Assembly: GCF_000149955.1 (NCBI RefSeq)
Contig: NC_030990.1
Span: 3,182,627-3,246,626, forward strand
Length of the DNA: 64,000 nucleotides
Source of the DNA: Fusarium oxysporum f. sp. lycopersici 4287
Taxonomy: Eukaryota; Ascomycota; Sordariomycetes; Hypocreales; Nectriaceae
Reading direction: 5' to 3'
Shown here: piece by piece, positions 35,166-47,193 of the stretch
Position numbering within the stretch: the first letter of the stretch is position 1
Layout of the letters: every line of letters begins with the position of its first letter
Position numbers and translations under genes: made by a program
Notes under the pieces: generated by a model
What the model was told of the DNA's origin: nothing
The model's input: the letters and a program-made list of their open reading frames with translations, nothing else
Database searches by the model: none

Positions 35166-36182
35166 TCAAGCTTTTCCAGCGAGCCTTGCCCTTCTCGAGT
35201 CCTCTTCTCTTAGCGCCTCGCTCTTTGCTAAGAAGTCTTCTCGGGCCATGTATGAATCTTTGGACTTGCCAGCCAACTCAAGCTCATCCTTTATGCCCTC
35301 CTTGTCCACGTAACCAGCCCAGTCCATACGACTCTTCTCGACAACATTTAGTTTCTTGGCTTGTGCTTCTTTGCCAGCCTTGATCCGGGCGGCCATTCCA
35401 AGATTCAGATCTGCCCGATGGGGAAGAAGATCTACCTGAGGCTCGAAAGCTGATCGGAACGCCTTTCTGGTAACGCGCTTTTCAGGGCTATCCTTGGGCG
35501 CCTCTTGATCTTGTGAGGCAAGATAAAGCTTTGCTTCGGCTGAGTCACGCGGAACCAGCTTTTCCTCTATGTGAATTCGACCAGCAAAGTTATACGTGCG
35601 TTTGATGCGAATCATTGTTGATGACTGGTCGGATATGGTTGAATTCGATGTTTTTTTAGCTGAGTCGTTAGGCTTGTCAATGAAGTTGGTACTTGTATCC
35701 GCGTCGTTGGGTCGGTCGTCCTTGCTTTCTGGAGTTGGTGGTTTGGATATCATTTGCGCCCATAGCGCATCAACATCGATAGTGACTGGCTCGTTGTTTG
35801 TCGCATATTGACGCTCTTCTTTCCTGATATTCCTTGTCAGTAAAACGCACCGAGGGATCCAGATATCAGAGACATACTCAGCGGCACGCTGTCTACGAGT
35901 CTTGATCAGACCGCCCTCACCCTCGTCGTGTTCACGCACGCCTTTTGCTTGCGTTTTCTTACGACGCTTTTCGCCCCTTTTTATGATCGCCTCATCACCT
36001 GAGTTGTCATATCCTGCATCGGCTTCATCTTGTGGGCGACTTCGTTTGTTGGCTGTTTTGTCGCTGTGATCTTCTAAGTCAGAGTGATCGGAAGTCTGGT
36101 CGGGCGAATCATCCAGAGCGAAGTCTGAGTCTTCCGAGGATACGTATGATTCATCTTCGTCCAATAGAGAATCTGGAGGCAT
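35166..36182 (-). CDS. SWC5: Swc5, SWR1 chromatin-remodelling subunit (BCNT-C domain)
   Basis: Swc5 stimulates the SWR1 complex to exchange H2A for H2A.Z in nucleosomes. Exons 35878-36182 and 35166-35823 give 320 aa. The N-terminus is highly acidic (LLDEDESYVSSEDSDFALDD), fitting the histone-dimer-binding part of Swc5. A basic cluster (KRGEKRRKKTQAKG) follows. The C-terminal 80 residues form the BCNT-C domain with the hallmark KLNVVEKSRMDWAGYVDKEG and LELAGKSKDSYMAREDFLAK. The 54-nt intron 35824-35877 (GTATGT..CAG, TACTGAC branch) is three-divisible and stop-free. The N-terminal Met at 36182 sits directly before the acidic block and is the only reasonable start. Confidence 0.92.
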   Translation of the reverse strand: MPPDSLLDEDESYVSSEDSDFALDDSPDQTSDHSDLEDHSDKTANKRSRPQDEADAGYDNSGDEAIIKRGEKRRKKTQAKGVREHDEGEGGLIKTRRQRAAEYVSDIWIPRCVLLTRNIRKEERQYATNNEPVTIDVDALWAQMISKPPTPESKDDRPNDADTSTNFIDKPNDSAKKTSNSTISDQSSTMIRIKRTYNFAGRIHIEEKLVPRDSAEAKLYLASQDQEAPKDSPEKRVTRKAFRSAFEPQVDLLPHRADLNLGMAARIKAGKEAQAKKLNVVEKSRMDWAGYVDKEGIKDELELAGKSKDSYMAREDFLAKSEALREEDSRRARLAGKA

Positions 36183-37084
36183 TCTGGCAACTGTGATGTT
36201 GGAACTTGGCGCCTTGTTATTCTTGTCGCGTAAAGTTGAGATAATTCAGCAAGGTGAGGTGCAGGTCTGCTCTCGGTCAAGAAGTGGGTCGTGGTAAGCA
36301 ACCAATCAATAAATATGTATTGCTTTCATCACCAAAGTTTGAGATGATGGGAGACACGAAATATACTCCTCGTTGAATGTTTGCTCTAATCCGTACCTAT
36401 TCAGCGATTTCATTTAAAGAGCGATATCGTGAATTAACTCTAGTGTTTAGGTAAAACAAAAATGCACCATATGGCGACTGAAACTCCAAGATCCTTTCAT
36501 TAAAAGCGCATGCAAATCAATAAGGGAGCAGAAGTGCTTCCGGGTGGAAAAAGCTACCGCAAACCGAGTATTTCTGGCCAATTCTACTCCGTAGCAAGAA
36601 TAGACAATTGATGTCTTTCTTTCGTAGGGATGCGTATGGAGTACCTGACACTCCATCTGGCGGTGAAATGAAAACCGATATGATACCAAACTTCACAATA
36701 GTGACATACTACCGAGTAGCAATGACAGTTCAGTTACAACTGGTAACTTGTCTTGAATAGAATGAGAACTATGCATCGACAATAAAAATGAAAGAGACTG
36801 CGCAAATAAACTGGCCAGGACCAACGAGCACGGTGGCTTTCGTAATAGTAGTGGGTGAGACGATGTCTCAATTCATTTAGATATTCTTCATCCTGAACTA
36901 AAGTAAAAGAACCGGGGCGGTGGACAACCCCAACCAGCGCCGCCCAGGCAAGGTTCAACCAGACCAGACCGCCCGACTGCCTGACTACTTCATTCGTAAA
37001 TGACTCCCACCTCCTCACCCCCACGTAACCTCGTTCTTTCTTCCTCTTCCTCCTATTTGGCGACCGATAACCAAGCTGTTTGCT
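36183..37084. promoter_or_regulatory. Divergent promoter region SWC5 / WDR70
   Basis: 900 bases between two head-to-head genes; presumably both promoters lie here. The last 80 bases before 37085 are pyrimidine-rich. No gene is supported. Confidence 0.45.
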
Positions 37085-38791
37085 ATGAGTTCCGACGATG
37101 ATTTCGAGATCGAAGTTTCCGAACTGGCAGCAGACGATCCTATGAGAGCTTTCTTGCCCACATCGTTTGGGAAGAAATCGAAAGAAGCCGATGTCGCAGC
37201 CCAAATCGAAAGAAGTCGCAGAAAAGTCGCAGAAGTCAGTGGTGGAAAGAAGAAGCAAGATTCTAGTGATGACTCCGACAGCGACAACAGCGACGATTCC
37301 GACCAGGATGAATTCCCTGTATCACACGAGCTTGTTCTTAAAACCCACGATCGCGCTGTCACCACAGTCTCGCTAGATCCAGCAGGAGGACGCTTAGCAA
37401 CTGCTTCCACAGACTGTACTGTCAAGTTGCATGATTTTGCTTCCATGACTCCCAGCACGCTGAGATCTTTCCGCTCCGTCGACCCCTACGAAACGAAGGC
37501 ATCCGACGTTAACTCTCAATCGCACCCTATCCACCGTATAGAATTCAACCCTCTCGCAGGAGGTGTCTTTCTTTGTGTGTCAGCGCATCCCCAAGCGAAG
37601 ATACTGTCCCGGGACGGCGATATTATTACAGAATTTGTCAAGGGAGACATGTACCTGCGTGACATGCACAACACCAAGGGCCACATATCCGAAATCACGA
37701 CTGGAACCTGGCACCCCACTGATAAGAACTTGTGCATAACTGCGGGTACAGATAGCACATTGAGAATTTGGGATATCAACAACAAACGGACGCAGAGAGA
37801 TGTCGTTGTGTTCAAGTCCAAAGCCGCTGGCTCTGCTGGTCGAACCAAGATGACAGCTGTTGCATGGGGATCTTCACCCCAAGGAAGCAGCAACGTCCTT
37901 GTCGCAGCAGCTTTGGATGGCTCGCTGGTCATGTACAGTGGCAATAGTCCTTTCTCACGACCTGCAGGAGAAATACGCGACGCACATAAACCGCAAACGT
38001 GGACCAGTGGCATTGATATATCGTCCGACGGTCGCATGGTAGTCACAAGAGGAGGCGATGATCTGATAAAACTCTGGGACACCCGCAAATTTACGAAGCC
38101 TCTCGTGACAGCCGCACACACCTCAACCTCAGACCATTTCCCTACGAGCAACATCAAGTATGCGCCAAACTCGACAAGCATCATCACGGGCTCCGCGACC
38201 GGCCATCTCCACATTCTGAATCCTGGCAATCTGCGCGCAGAACATGTCACTGAAATAACACCTGGGTCACCACTCATCACAGTGGATTGGCATCCGAAGA
38301 TTAATCAGATCGTTACAGGTTCAGCTAATGCCGAGACTCATGTCTTGTACAACCCGCAGATGTCGAGTAGAGGCGCTGTAGACGTCATGTCACGAGCACC
38401 GAAGAAGCGACATATTGACGACAATCCTGAATTAACAATGGACCAGTCTGTGGGCGTATCTGGTGATGCGATTGTAGTGCCAGGTGCGACAAGAAGCTCA
38501 AAGCCATCTGGAGTTACAGTATCAGGCCGCTCTAAAGATCCTCGACGCCCGCACATTCCCCAACAGACACCATTCCAGAAGAACCAGCCGGACGAGAAGC
38601 TCATCGCAGAGAATATTCCTCTTGCGCGCATGCTGCACGAAGATCCGCGAGAAGCTCTACTGAAATACGCAGACAAGGCCCAGAGTGACCCTATGTTTAC
38701 CAAAGCCTGGAGTAAGACGCAACCACAAACCCAATACGCGGAGCTGAGCGACGAGGAAGATGGTCCCGACAAGAAAAGGCTCAAGAGGTGA
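37085..38791 (+). CDS. WDR70-like WD40 repeat protein
   Basis: An intronless 568-aa protein. A 90-residue acidic N-terminus (MSSDDDFEIEVSELAADDP, then SSDDSDSDNSDDSDQDEF) leads into a WD40 propeller beginning ELVLKTHDRAVTTVSLDPAG. Clear blades include TASTDCTVKLHDFASM, TAGTDSTLRIWDINNK and TRGGDDLIKLWDTRKF. The C-terminal tail (IPLARMLHEDPREALLKYAD) matches the Wdr70/gastrulation-defective-1 pattern. In fission yeast and humans Wdr70 works with Cul4-Ddb1 in histone H2B ubiquitination and DNA-end resection; the role here is inferred by family. The start is the first Met, with a pyrimidine-rich leader before it. Confidence 0.88.
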   Translation: MSSDDDFEIEVSELAADDPMRAFLPTSFGKKSKEADVAAQIERSRRKVAEVSGGKKKQDSSDDSDSDNSDDSDQDEFPVSHELVLKTHDRAVTTVSLDPAGGRLATASTDCTVKLHDFASMTPSTLRSFRSVDPYETKASDVNSQSHPIHRIEFNPLAGGVFLCVSAHPQAKILSRDGDIITEFVKGDMYLRDMHNTKGHISEITTGTWHPTDKNLCITAGTDSTLRIWDINNKRTQRDVVVFKSKAAGSAGRTKMTAVAWGSSPQGSSNVLVAAALDGSLVMYSGNSPFSRPAGEIRDAHKPQTWTSGIDISSDGRMVVTRGGDDLIKLWDTRKFTKPLVTAAHTSTSDHFPTSNIKYAPNSTSIITGSATGHLHILNPGNLRAEHVTEITPGSPLITVDWHPKINQIVTGSANAETHVLYNPQMSSRGAVDVMSRAPKKRHIDDNPELTMDQSVGVSGDAIVVPGATRSSKPSGVTVSGRSKDPRRPHIPQQTPFQKNQPDEKLIAENIPLARMLHEDPREALLKYADKAQSDPMFTKAWSKTQPQTQYAELSDEEDGPDKKRLKR

Positions 38792-39840
38792 GACCACTAA
38801 CACATGCTGGAGGTTGTAGGGGGCTTAGGATTGTGTCTGGAACATGCAAGAGTCCAGTAAGAGCCTACGACGTCTTTAGGCCTCCCTAGCTCGTGTTACA
38901 TTACCGTCTCTATCATTCCGTAACAGCATAACCACTCAGGTAATTGCAACCTTAGAATTTGGCGCTTTTAACGCCTTTTTACTGAGCCGAGAATTACTGT
39001 CTAAGGCTCTGCTGGTTATTTCTTTTCACTGAAGATGTGTCTTTCCTTCTCCGGCCTCAGGTTTCGGAAGGACTAGAGCAGCCCATAGGTATGGTTTCGG
39101 GTATCACGTGCATGTAATCTTAAGCCAGCCAATCCAGAATAGATTTTCAATTACCTAATACATTTTCTTGGCTGCCTCAGGCGCATTTGCAAACTGCCTG
39201 GTCGCGGTCGCCTCTTACAGGGGGGGCCGTGCTGAAAAATACTCTGGCTGGTCGACTCAAGACCGCACCAACCATCACGCTGCATCTTGTTCAGTTGTGC
39301 CTTCACCACTCCCCATCATCAACCGGCGAGCGCGCGCATCCAAAAAATCGCCAGGGCCCTTTCAAACCATCGGCTCTCATCGAGAGAAACCACCGGATCC
39401 GTGTTGCACGCGATTTTCACGCCGCCCCGGCCCCCGGTACCGATTCAATACGCGCCTTGTCGCCACATCGCACACTTTCCCTTCAGTATTCGACCTTCTT
39501 TGGAACATCGAGTGTCCATTCCCGTGCCTCTAGCAACCTCACTGCAACCGCCGCGTTCCAAACTTGAAGGTTGCTCCACGCCAAGGCTATCCCACGCGCC
39601 ATCTCCGACGTGTCGCCAATTTCTTGACGACTCCTTCCAACGTTTTCTTGAACATTGTCCTTTTTGCTTCGATTCTGACGCGTTCATTGTCCGTTAATTA
39701 ATTTCTGCGTCAAGCATTCGTTTTCGCGACGCCGAGGCACGTCCCATCTTGCGCGACATGCCATATAGGTAGCTGCATCTTCACAACTAATTAACCGATT
39801 TGACTATCAAGAAGTCAACGCGCCGCAGACTTCATTCATT
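38792..39840. promoter_or_regulatory. Spacer and STH1 leader
   Basis: About 1 kb. The second half (39220-39700) is C/T-rich with several short frames of low-complexity content, consistent with a long 5' UTR before the remodeller ATG at 39841. No gene is supported. Confidence 0.45.
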
Positions 39841-42800
39841 ATGGCGTCGGTGCATGCGCCACATGCTGTTCAGCACCCAGGCGCGCCAATGCCTGCTGGC
39901 GCGACCAAACAACAGGCAGAAGAAGTTTTCAGGGTATGCTCTTATCATGGACTTTTTTTTTCTTTCAATACTATTTATTGCTTAGGACTATGAATGCTGA
40001 TACGTCATATAGAAACTTAAGCAGATGAAGGAACAAGGCGTGCCACCGTCGGACCCTGAATACATCAAGGCTTCACAGTTCTTGATGAGTTTCCAACAGC
40101 AACACAACATGCGACGTAACCAGCAGCAATTCCTGCAGCAGCAACAAAAGCAACAGATGCAGAATGCAACAAATGGTACGCCTGCTAACGGTGTTATGTC
40201 TGGACGCCCTATGCAGCAAGGCTCGCCCCAATCGACTCAACCCCCTTCTAATCCGCTCGGTGCCTCCGCAATGCCAAACCAAACGACTTCTACTCCTGTA
40301 TCCACTGGAACGTCTCCATCGACTGCCCCATCTTCAAACCATTTCACGCAGCAACAGCTCGGCCTACTTCGACAGCAGATCCATGCTTTCAAATTGTTGG
40401 GGAAAAATGCCGGAGTCTCTCTGCAGCTGCAGCAGGCCATATTCAACCAGCGCCATCGCAGACAGGCCGCCGTCGCCGATGCTGCACAGGTGACCCAAGC
40501 GACTAAATCGAACCAGGCAGATTCCGAAGCCAGTAAAGAAGGGCAGAACGGACCTGGAGCCGCGACAGAAGATGAGGGCTCAGAGATTCCCAAGGCGCAT
40601 ACATTCAAGACAGTAAAGTCCCCCTATGGCACCAGCATGATTCGCCCCGAAATTAAGTACTTTGATCATTCCCAACGGAAGAATCGCTGGTTCATTCCTG
40701 GTGTATTCCCCACTGGTATTGATTTTGATCATTTGCGATACGAGCGAGAAGTTGTTGTCTCGAACAGGATGAGACAGCGATATGCCGAGTTGAAGAACCT
40801 GCCTGGTGATTTGGCTCACTGGGACTCTTCCAAGGAGACACTAGAGGCCGACGACTCTCTCAAGCGAAAAGCAATAATTGAGATGAAAAGCATAGCTCTC
40901 TACGCCAAGCAACGGGCTCTTCGGGATAAGATCGGCCGTCAAATGATGCATTATGACAACCTCGCCATGACCACAAATCGATCCGGTTTCCGCCGAATGA
41001 AGAAGCAGAACGTCCGTGAGGCTCGTATCACCGAAAAACTCGAGAAGCAGCAACGCGATGCCCGCGAAAACCGAGAGAAGAAGAAGCATACCGATTTCCT
41101 TCGAGCTATCTACACCCACCGCCAAGAAATTCAAGAGTCTGCTTCTTCACAGCGTACCAAGTCGCACAAGCTCTCTCGTCTCATGTACCAGCAACACTTT
41201 AACATCGAAAAGGAGGAGCAGAAGCGTATCGAGAGAACGGCCAAACAGCGTCTCCAGGCTCTGAAGGCCAACGATGAAGAGGCTTACCTTAAGCTTCTTG
41301 ACCAGGCCAAGGATACCCGTATCACGCACTTGCTCAAGCAAACTGATGGCTTCTTGCATCAACTCGCGTCATCAGTCAAGGCACAACAACGCCAGGCTGC
41401 CGAGCGCTATGGTGACGGGGATGATCCGCAGATGGATGATGCCAGTGATTACGATGAGGATGACGAAAGCAGCAAGAAGATCGATTACTATGCTGTGGCA
41501 CATCGTATTCGTGAGGAGGTTACCGAGCAAGCCAACATGCTTGTGGGCGGTAAGCTCAAGGAGTATCAAGTCAAGGGTCTCCAATGGATGATCTCACTCT
41601 ACAACAACAATCTGAACGGTATCTTGGCTGATGAAATGGGTCTCGGAAAGACCATTCAAACTATCAGTCTAATCACTTATCTGATTGAGAGGAAACAACA
41701 GGCTGGACCGTACCTTGTCATCGTGCCTCTGAGTACACTTACAAACTGGAACTTGGAATTCGAGAGATGGGCACCTTCTGTGAGCCGTATTGTCTACAAG
41801 GGACCTCCCAATGCTCGCAAACAGCAGCAAGATAAGATTCGGCAAGGAGGGTTCCAGGTATTACTCACGACATATGAGTACATCATCAAGGATCGCCCTA
41901 TCCTAAGCAAGATTAAGTGGTTCCACATGATTATTGATGAGGGTCATCGAATGAAGAACTCAAACTCCAAATTGAGCTTTACCATTCAGCAATACTACCA
42001 CACCCGTTTTCGACTCATTCTCACCGGTACACCTCTACAAAACAATCTCTCTGAACTCTGGGCAATGCTTAATTTTGTTCTGCCGAACATTTTCAAATCT
42101 GCAACGACTTTTGATGAGTGGTTCAATACCCCCTTCGCGAACACTGGCGGCCAGGACAAAATGGAACTCACCGAAGAAGAGCAAATTCTTGTTATCAGGC
42201 GTCTTCACAAGGTCCTGCGACCCTTCCTTCTCCGTCGTTTGAAAAAGGATGTCGAAAAGGACCTTCCCGACAAGACAGAGAAGGTCATCAAGTGCAAGTT
42301 CTCTGCCCTTCAGTCCAAGTTGTACAAACAGATGGTCACCCACAACAGACTTGTCGTTAGTGATGGCAAGGGCGGAAAGACTGGTGCTCGCGGATTGAGC
42401 AATATGATTATGCAGCTCCGGAAGCTATGCAACCACCCGTTCGTGTTCGATGTTGTGGAAAATGTCATGAATCCTCTGAGTATCAGCAATGATCTCTTAT
42501 GGAGAACAGCAGGAAAGTTTGAATTGCTTGACAGAATTCTGCCTAAGTATCAAGCAACTGGCCATCGAGTCTTGATGTTCTTCCAGATGACTGCGATCAT
42601 GGATATCATGGAAGATTATTTGCGTTACAAGCGATTTGAGTATCTCCGATTGGATGGTACGACCAAATCCGACGAGCGCTCCGACTTGCTTCGAGAGTTC
42701 AATGCCCCTGACTCGAAATACTTCATGTTCTTGCTATCCACCCGTGCAGGTGGTCTTGGTCTCAACTTGCAGACCGCTGATACCGTTATTATCTACGATT

Positions 42801-44240
42801 CCGATTGGAACCCTCATCAGGATCTGCAGGCCCAGGATCGTGCTCATCGTATCGGCCAGAAGAATGAGGTCCGAATTCTCCGACTTATCAGCTCCAATTC
42901 GGTAGAAGAGAAGATTCTCGAGCGAGCAAGATTCAAACTGGATATGGATGGCAAGGTTATTCAGGCCGGTCGTTTCGACAACAAGTCATCTGAGACCGAC
43001 CGTGACGCTATGCTTCGAACACTATTGGAGACTGCTGATATGGCGGAATCCGGTGAGCAAGATGAGATGGAGGATGAAGAACTTAACATGCTCCTTTGCA
43101 CGCAGTGATGATGAGATAGCGGTGTTCCAGAAGATTGACGAGGAGAGGCAGAGAAATTCGCCCTACGGCAATGGACCAGGCAGCAAACCTCGACTTATGG
43201 GTGAGGATGAATTGCCAGATATCTATTTGAATGAGGGCAATCCTATTTCGGATGAAACGGAGGATGTTGTATTGGGTCGTGGCGCGCGTGAACGTACCAA
43301 GGTCAAATACGATGATGGTCTCACTGAAGAGCAATGGCTTATGGCTGTGGATGACGATGATGACTCTCCAGAGGCAGCTGCGGCTCGCAAGCAAGCCCGA
43401 AAGGACAGGCGGGAGAACAACAGGCTCAAGAAGTCTGGAATCTCCAACTCGGTGGATGAATCGCCATCAGGTAGCAGAGCAAGCACTGAGGAGATTGAAA
43501 CTCCCAAGAAACGAGGTCGTAAACCGGGCAGCAAGAACGAGAAGCGCAAGGCCGAGGACGGTAATGATGAGCCTCCTCCCAAAAAGCGACGTGGGCCACA
43601 AGGGCGCCCCAGCAAAGTCAGTCTGGAGTCACGGCTTCCGCCACATCAGCGGGAAGTCTTACAAAAGAGTCTCCGTAACTTGTACGATGCTCTGATGACT
43701 TTGGAGGTGGACGACATTGAACCCCCTGAGGATGACGAGTCGGATCCTGGCAAGCGTCTCATCATCGGACCCTTCGTCAAGCTGCCTCCCAAGCGCGACT
43801 ACGCCGACTACTATCTCATCATTCAGAATCCTATCTGCATGAACCAGATACAGACTCGGATCAAAAAAGAGGAATACACATCATTAAGTGGACTGCGAAA
43901 GGATATCGAATTGATGATCCGCAACTGTCAAACTTATAACGAGGATGGAAGCATTCTGTATCAGGATGCTAAGGTCATGAACGTAAGCATACATTGTCCA
44001 TGGTTGTTTGTCTGATTTGTCGCTAACGTGATATAGGAATTCTTTAACTCCAAGTACCAAGAGGAACTGGCGGCGCATCCTGAACTACAAGAACTTGAAG
44101 AAGGGGGCAAGGACAGTTCAGTGGCGCCCTCTGGAGGTGGCGGCACTCCGCAGCCCAGCGGCACCCGCATCAAATTGATTTCTAGTGGCTCGAAAGAAGC
44201 AAACGGCGGTAGCACGGCTGCTCAAAGCGACGAGGAATGA
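39841..44240 (+). CDS. STH1: SNF2-family chromatin remodeller ATPase (Sth1/Snf2 type), one-base frameshift
   Basis: Catalytic subunit of a SWI/SNF or RSC complex. Exons are 39841-39933, 40013-43982 and 44037-44240. Removing one surplus T in TTT at 43095-43097 gives 1,421 aa. Domains: QLQ (TQQQLGLLRQQIHAFKLLGK, about 140-165), HSA (around RREKKKHTDFLRAIYTHRQE-like sequence, about 340-410) and the SNF2 ATPase. The ATPase has DEMGLGKTIQT (about 570), DEGH (about 672) and helicase motif VI AQDRAHRIGQ (about 945). Then come SnAC, AT-hook-like KKRGRKPGSKNEK and a C-terminal bromodomain (about 1247-1375, DYADYYLIIQNPICMNQIQT). Without correction the frame stops at 43108 after ELNMLLCTQ; the next frame continues ARSDDEIAVFQKIDEERQRN. 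The conserved reading ELNMLLARSDDEI crosses the break. Filamentous ascomycetes usually carry few paralogues of this type, so Sth1 versus Snf2 is not settled. Confidence 0.93.
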
Positions 44241-44827
44241 AAAATGCGGCTGCCGAGGGGAGCACTGTTGATCGATGAGATGGGGCCGCAAAATAGCCTG
44301 TAAAGTTGTATCGCCCAAAGCGGCGATTGTTTGATGATATATGCAATGGCGTTCGGCAGGACAGGTGTCAATAAACAACATGCGATCAAGGAAAGAGAAA
44401 GCGAAGGGAATTGAGGATCAAATACCAATACACAGACGCACTGACGGAAGTCGTTTCATGGACCTCCCAATGGACGACTCTGGAGCGCGTCAAACCTGCA
44501 AGGGGATGGCGAAACTTGCACTGCGTGTTTAGATAAATAGTAGGATGTATTTTAATTAGAAGCCTTACATGCAGTAACTTTTATTCATCTATCTGTCTAT
44601 AACGGTGACAGCGGTAGTGAATATTTGACGCGATAACATTCTGAGTTTGATAGTACAGTACAGGTCAGGTGTCTTGAATCTGATGCTTCCTCAACCCAGC
44701 CAGCTCAGCTCTCTGCAATAAACTTAGACTTGTCCTCATTCGCCACACCTCCGACACGCAGACAGTCTTAGCTGGACCTTCGTCGACGTCTGCTTTCCGT
44801 TAGATCGATATTGATGGACAAAACTTC
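44241..44827. other. Spacer after STH1
   Basis: The STH1 3' UTR and the promoter of the downstream hydrolase. A TAGTACAGTACAGG microrepeat lies near 44651. No gene is seen. Confidence 0.45.
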
Positions 44828-46254
44828 ATGATGAAGAAGACTCTGCTTCTTTGTTTTATTCATGGTTTCAAGGTATATACGCCCATACTGTGCCTCTACC
44901 ACTCTCTGCCTCGTGTGTCGTCATAGTCAGTCTTAGCCATAATACTAATTTTCTTAAGGGCGGCGAGGACACGTTCGGCGTTGATTATCAATTCACCAAG
45001 GACCTGCGCGATTTGGTAGGGGAAGCTTTGCCAAAGGTTAATGTTGAAGTGGTTGTTTATCCCAAATATGAGACTCGTGGAGATTTGGGCAGTTGTGTGA
45101 GTCGCTTCCGCGACTGGTGAGTATTCCTTGCTGGACTGCTGCTGTTCCAAGGGCATTAGCTAAAAGTGATCGCTATAGGCTTCAGGACAAGGTCATCGAC
45201 ATGGAGGTCGCAGCTGGCACACCGTCGCCAACGATAGAACCTTCAGTGCGAACCATCCTCGTCGGCCATTCCATGGGTGGCATCGTGGCGGCCGAGATGC
45301 TCATCGGCTTAGCTTCTGAGAAGCCTATCTACACAGAAGACGGCATTCAAAAGTCTGAGAAACCAACTTTCAATTCCCTCATGTTTCCCTACATCCAAGG
45401 TGTTCTCGCCTTTGATACTCCTTATCTTGGCATATCTCCTGGCGTGGTAGCTCACGGTGCAGAGGATCAGTACCAAAACGCTGCGCAGGCTGTAGGTGCA
45501 ATATCGCAGCTGAGCGGCCTCGGAGCATCACTCTGGGGCGCCAAAACAGCAGGCTCCCCTTCAACATCGCCCGCTCCCCCGAAGATAGCTGGAGCGCTGC
45601 CAGCTCCCTCCGCATCTGGTGGCAATTCATGGCAAAAATGGGGCAAAATGGCCATGTACGCTGGCGCAGCTGGAGCGGTAGCAGCTGGAGGTGCTGCAGC
45701 ATGGATGAAACGCGACCAACTGGGTGAAGGTTGGTCTTGGGCGTCGTCGCATCTCGAATTCGTGGGATGCCTTGCTAGAGGAGAAGAACTGCGCAAACGA
45801 GTGGCGTGTCTTCTTCAGTTGCGAGAAGAGTTAGACGTGGGTTTCGCCAACTTATACACTCGTCTTGGTAAAGCAGCGCCGTCGAAACAGATTAACGTCG
45901 TTGGTACCGTACTGGGACAGGACAGGACATTCTGCAACCTTCCCAAAAAGCAGCCCGGAGGGGTGTGGATGGAAGCCATCAACAACAAGGCAACGGATGA
46001 GGCTGGAGCACATATGAGTAAGTTAAGCCGCTCGAGGGTGAATCGTTATACTGAGACTGTTTCCAGATATGTTTACGCCGAGAGAAAACCCCGGGTACAA
46101 CAAATTGGCACAGGATGCCACTGAAGTGATTCGTGGGTGGTTACAGAACGGCTGGTATGAGACGAGTGCTGAAGAACCACTCCTGTTGCAAGAAGCACCA
46201 TTGACTGAGGATGGTCTTTCGCCCGAGACTCCAGACGTCGAAAAGACTGTTTAA
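44828..46254 (+). CDS. Lipase-like alpha/beta hydrolase (DUF676-type serine esterase)
   Basis: Exons 44828-44872, 44959-45116, 45179-46017 and 46067-46254 give 409 aa. The fold starts at TLLLCFIHGFKGGEDTFG (oxyanion-hole HG). The nucleophile elbow VGHSMGGIVAAE lies near residues 95-106, and FDTPYLGISPGVV is the usual strand after it. An Ala/Gly-rich insert with KMAMYAGAAGAVAAGGAAA (about residues 225-245) could be a membrane-contacting or transmembrane helix. The substrate is unknown; homologues in fungi are annotated only as hydrolases or DUF676/GPI-deacylase-like. Two adjacent Met codons start the protein; the first (44828) is used. All introns are phase-consistent, the first 86 nt long. 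Confidence 0.82.
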
Positions 46255-46412
46255 CCTGCTGGATTTCTGTTTCCCTAATTAGATAGATCTACCCCTATAC
46301 TATACAAATACATGAATCACATCGAGATAGTTCTTGGTTCCCCAAAGTCTTCCAGCTGTATGCTATTCAATGACATTCTTCTCTCTTCTTTTCTATACCG
46401 TCTAGATTCCTT

Positions 46413-47193
46413 TTATTGAGCCTTCTGACCCTGAGCTTTCAGATTTCGCATGACCTTGCGCCTCTGGCTCATCATATATGTATACAAGACATAAGATCCT
46501 ATGCAAAGTTAGGGTTACAGTCACACACTCAGTCTCTTTTAGCTTACCAGGAACATAGATAGCCAAGATGGCGTAAAGTGCCCACTTATAGAGTTCGTTA
46601 ATGTGGCCCGCAGGCTCGGTAGCGAACCAGATGAGGGTGCACTCGCTGAAGATTCCAATGGGGTAGAGCACAAAGAAAGTGTTGTAACGCAACCAAGTAA
46701 GAAACTTGGGCTGGTAGCCGGACAGCGAGAGAGCGAAGAAGGAATAGCGGATTATCTCGGTGACGGACCAAGCGATGAGCATGGACGAATAAAAGGGCGA
46801 GAGGGCCAGGAAGGGGAAGACGTCGACGATGGCCCAGACGAGCAGGAAACGTGAGGCGACCTGCATAAGAGTGGTCATAAGGGGAGCGCGAACGACGCCT
46901 GTGGGGGGGCATTTTATGTTAATATATACCACAATGTCAAGGAGCAGGAGAATCATACCGAGCAGCGAATGCAGCACCTCCAACCCAGCCAAAGTCTGTG
47001 TCCATTTTGTATATTGGGCCAGTATTGGGATAGACGTACTCAGGTCCATAGGCACTGACAAGCATGGCGGTGCGGCCCGAGCACAACGGACCATAGCACA
47101 GCTGAGATGAAGTTGTAGAAGATCAGATAGGCCTTGTTTGCTGCTGAAGCCTGTTTCAGGGGTCGCTTTTGCGGCCGCAGTATTGGAGGCCAT
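46413..47193 (-). CDS. PHS1: Very-long-chain (3R)-3-hydroxyacyl-CoA dehydratase (Phs1/PTPLA), with three one-base breaks
   Basis: The ER enzyme of the fatty-acid elongation cycle, dehydrating 3-hydroxyacyl-CoA for sphingolipid precursors. Introns are 46899-46958 and 46499-46547. The core reads YTKWTQTLAGLEVLHSLLG, APLMTTLMQVASRFLLVWAI and EIIRYSFFALSL. The catalytic Tyr and Glu are seven apart in FVLYPIGIFSECTL. The C-terminus after intron 2 is YVLYTYMMSQRRKVM.., ending at the TAA at 46413. The N-terminal 70 residues are split over three frames. MASNTAAAKATPET is followed by a surplus base in CC at 47150-47151, then NKAYLIFYNFISAVLWSVVL. A second extra base lies in CCC at 47076-47078, then TAMLVSAYGPEYVYPNTG, and a third in GGG at 47016-47018. 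Removing all three gives a continuous 222-aa protein of normal family length. The gene is therefore probably intact in the organism. Confidence 0.9.

Noticed and set aside
37516..38280. 254-codon antisense frame within the WDR70-like gene
   Set aside because: It is a mirror of a strongly coding plus-strand gene and has no domain content.
39168..39697. Three overlapping frames in the STH1 leader
   Set aside because: C/T-rich sequence gives Ser/Pro/His-rich frames by chance; none is splice-linked to the remodeller.
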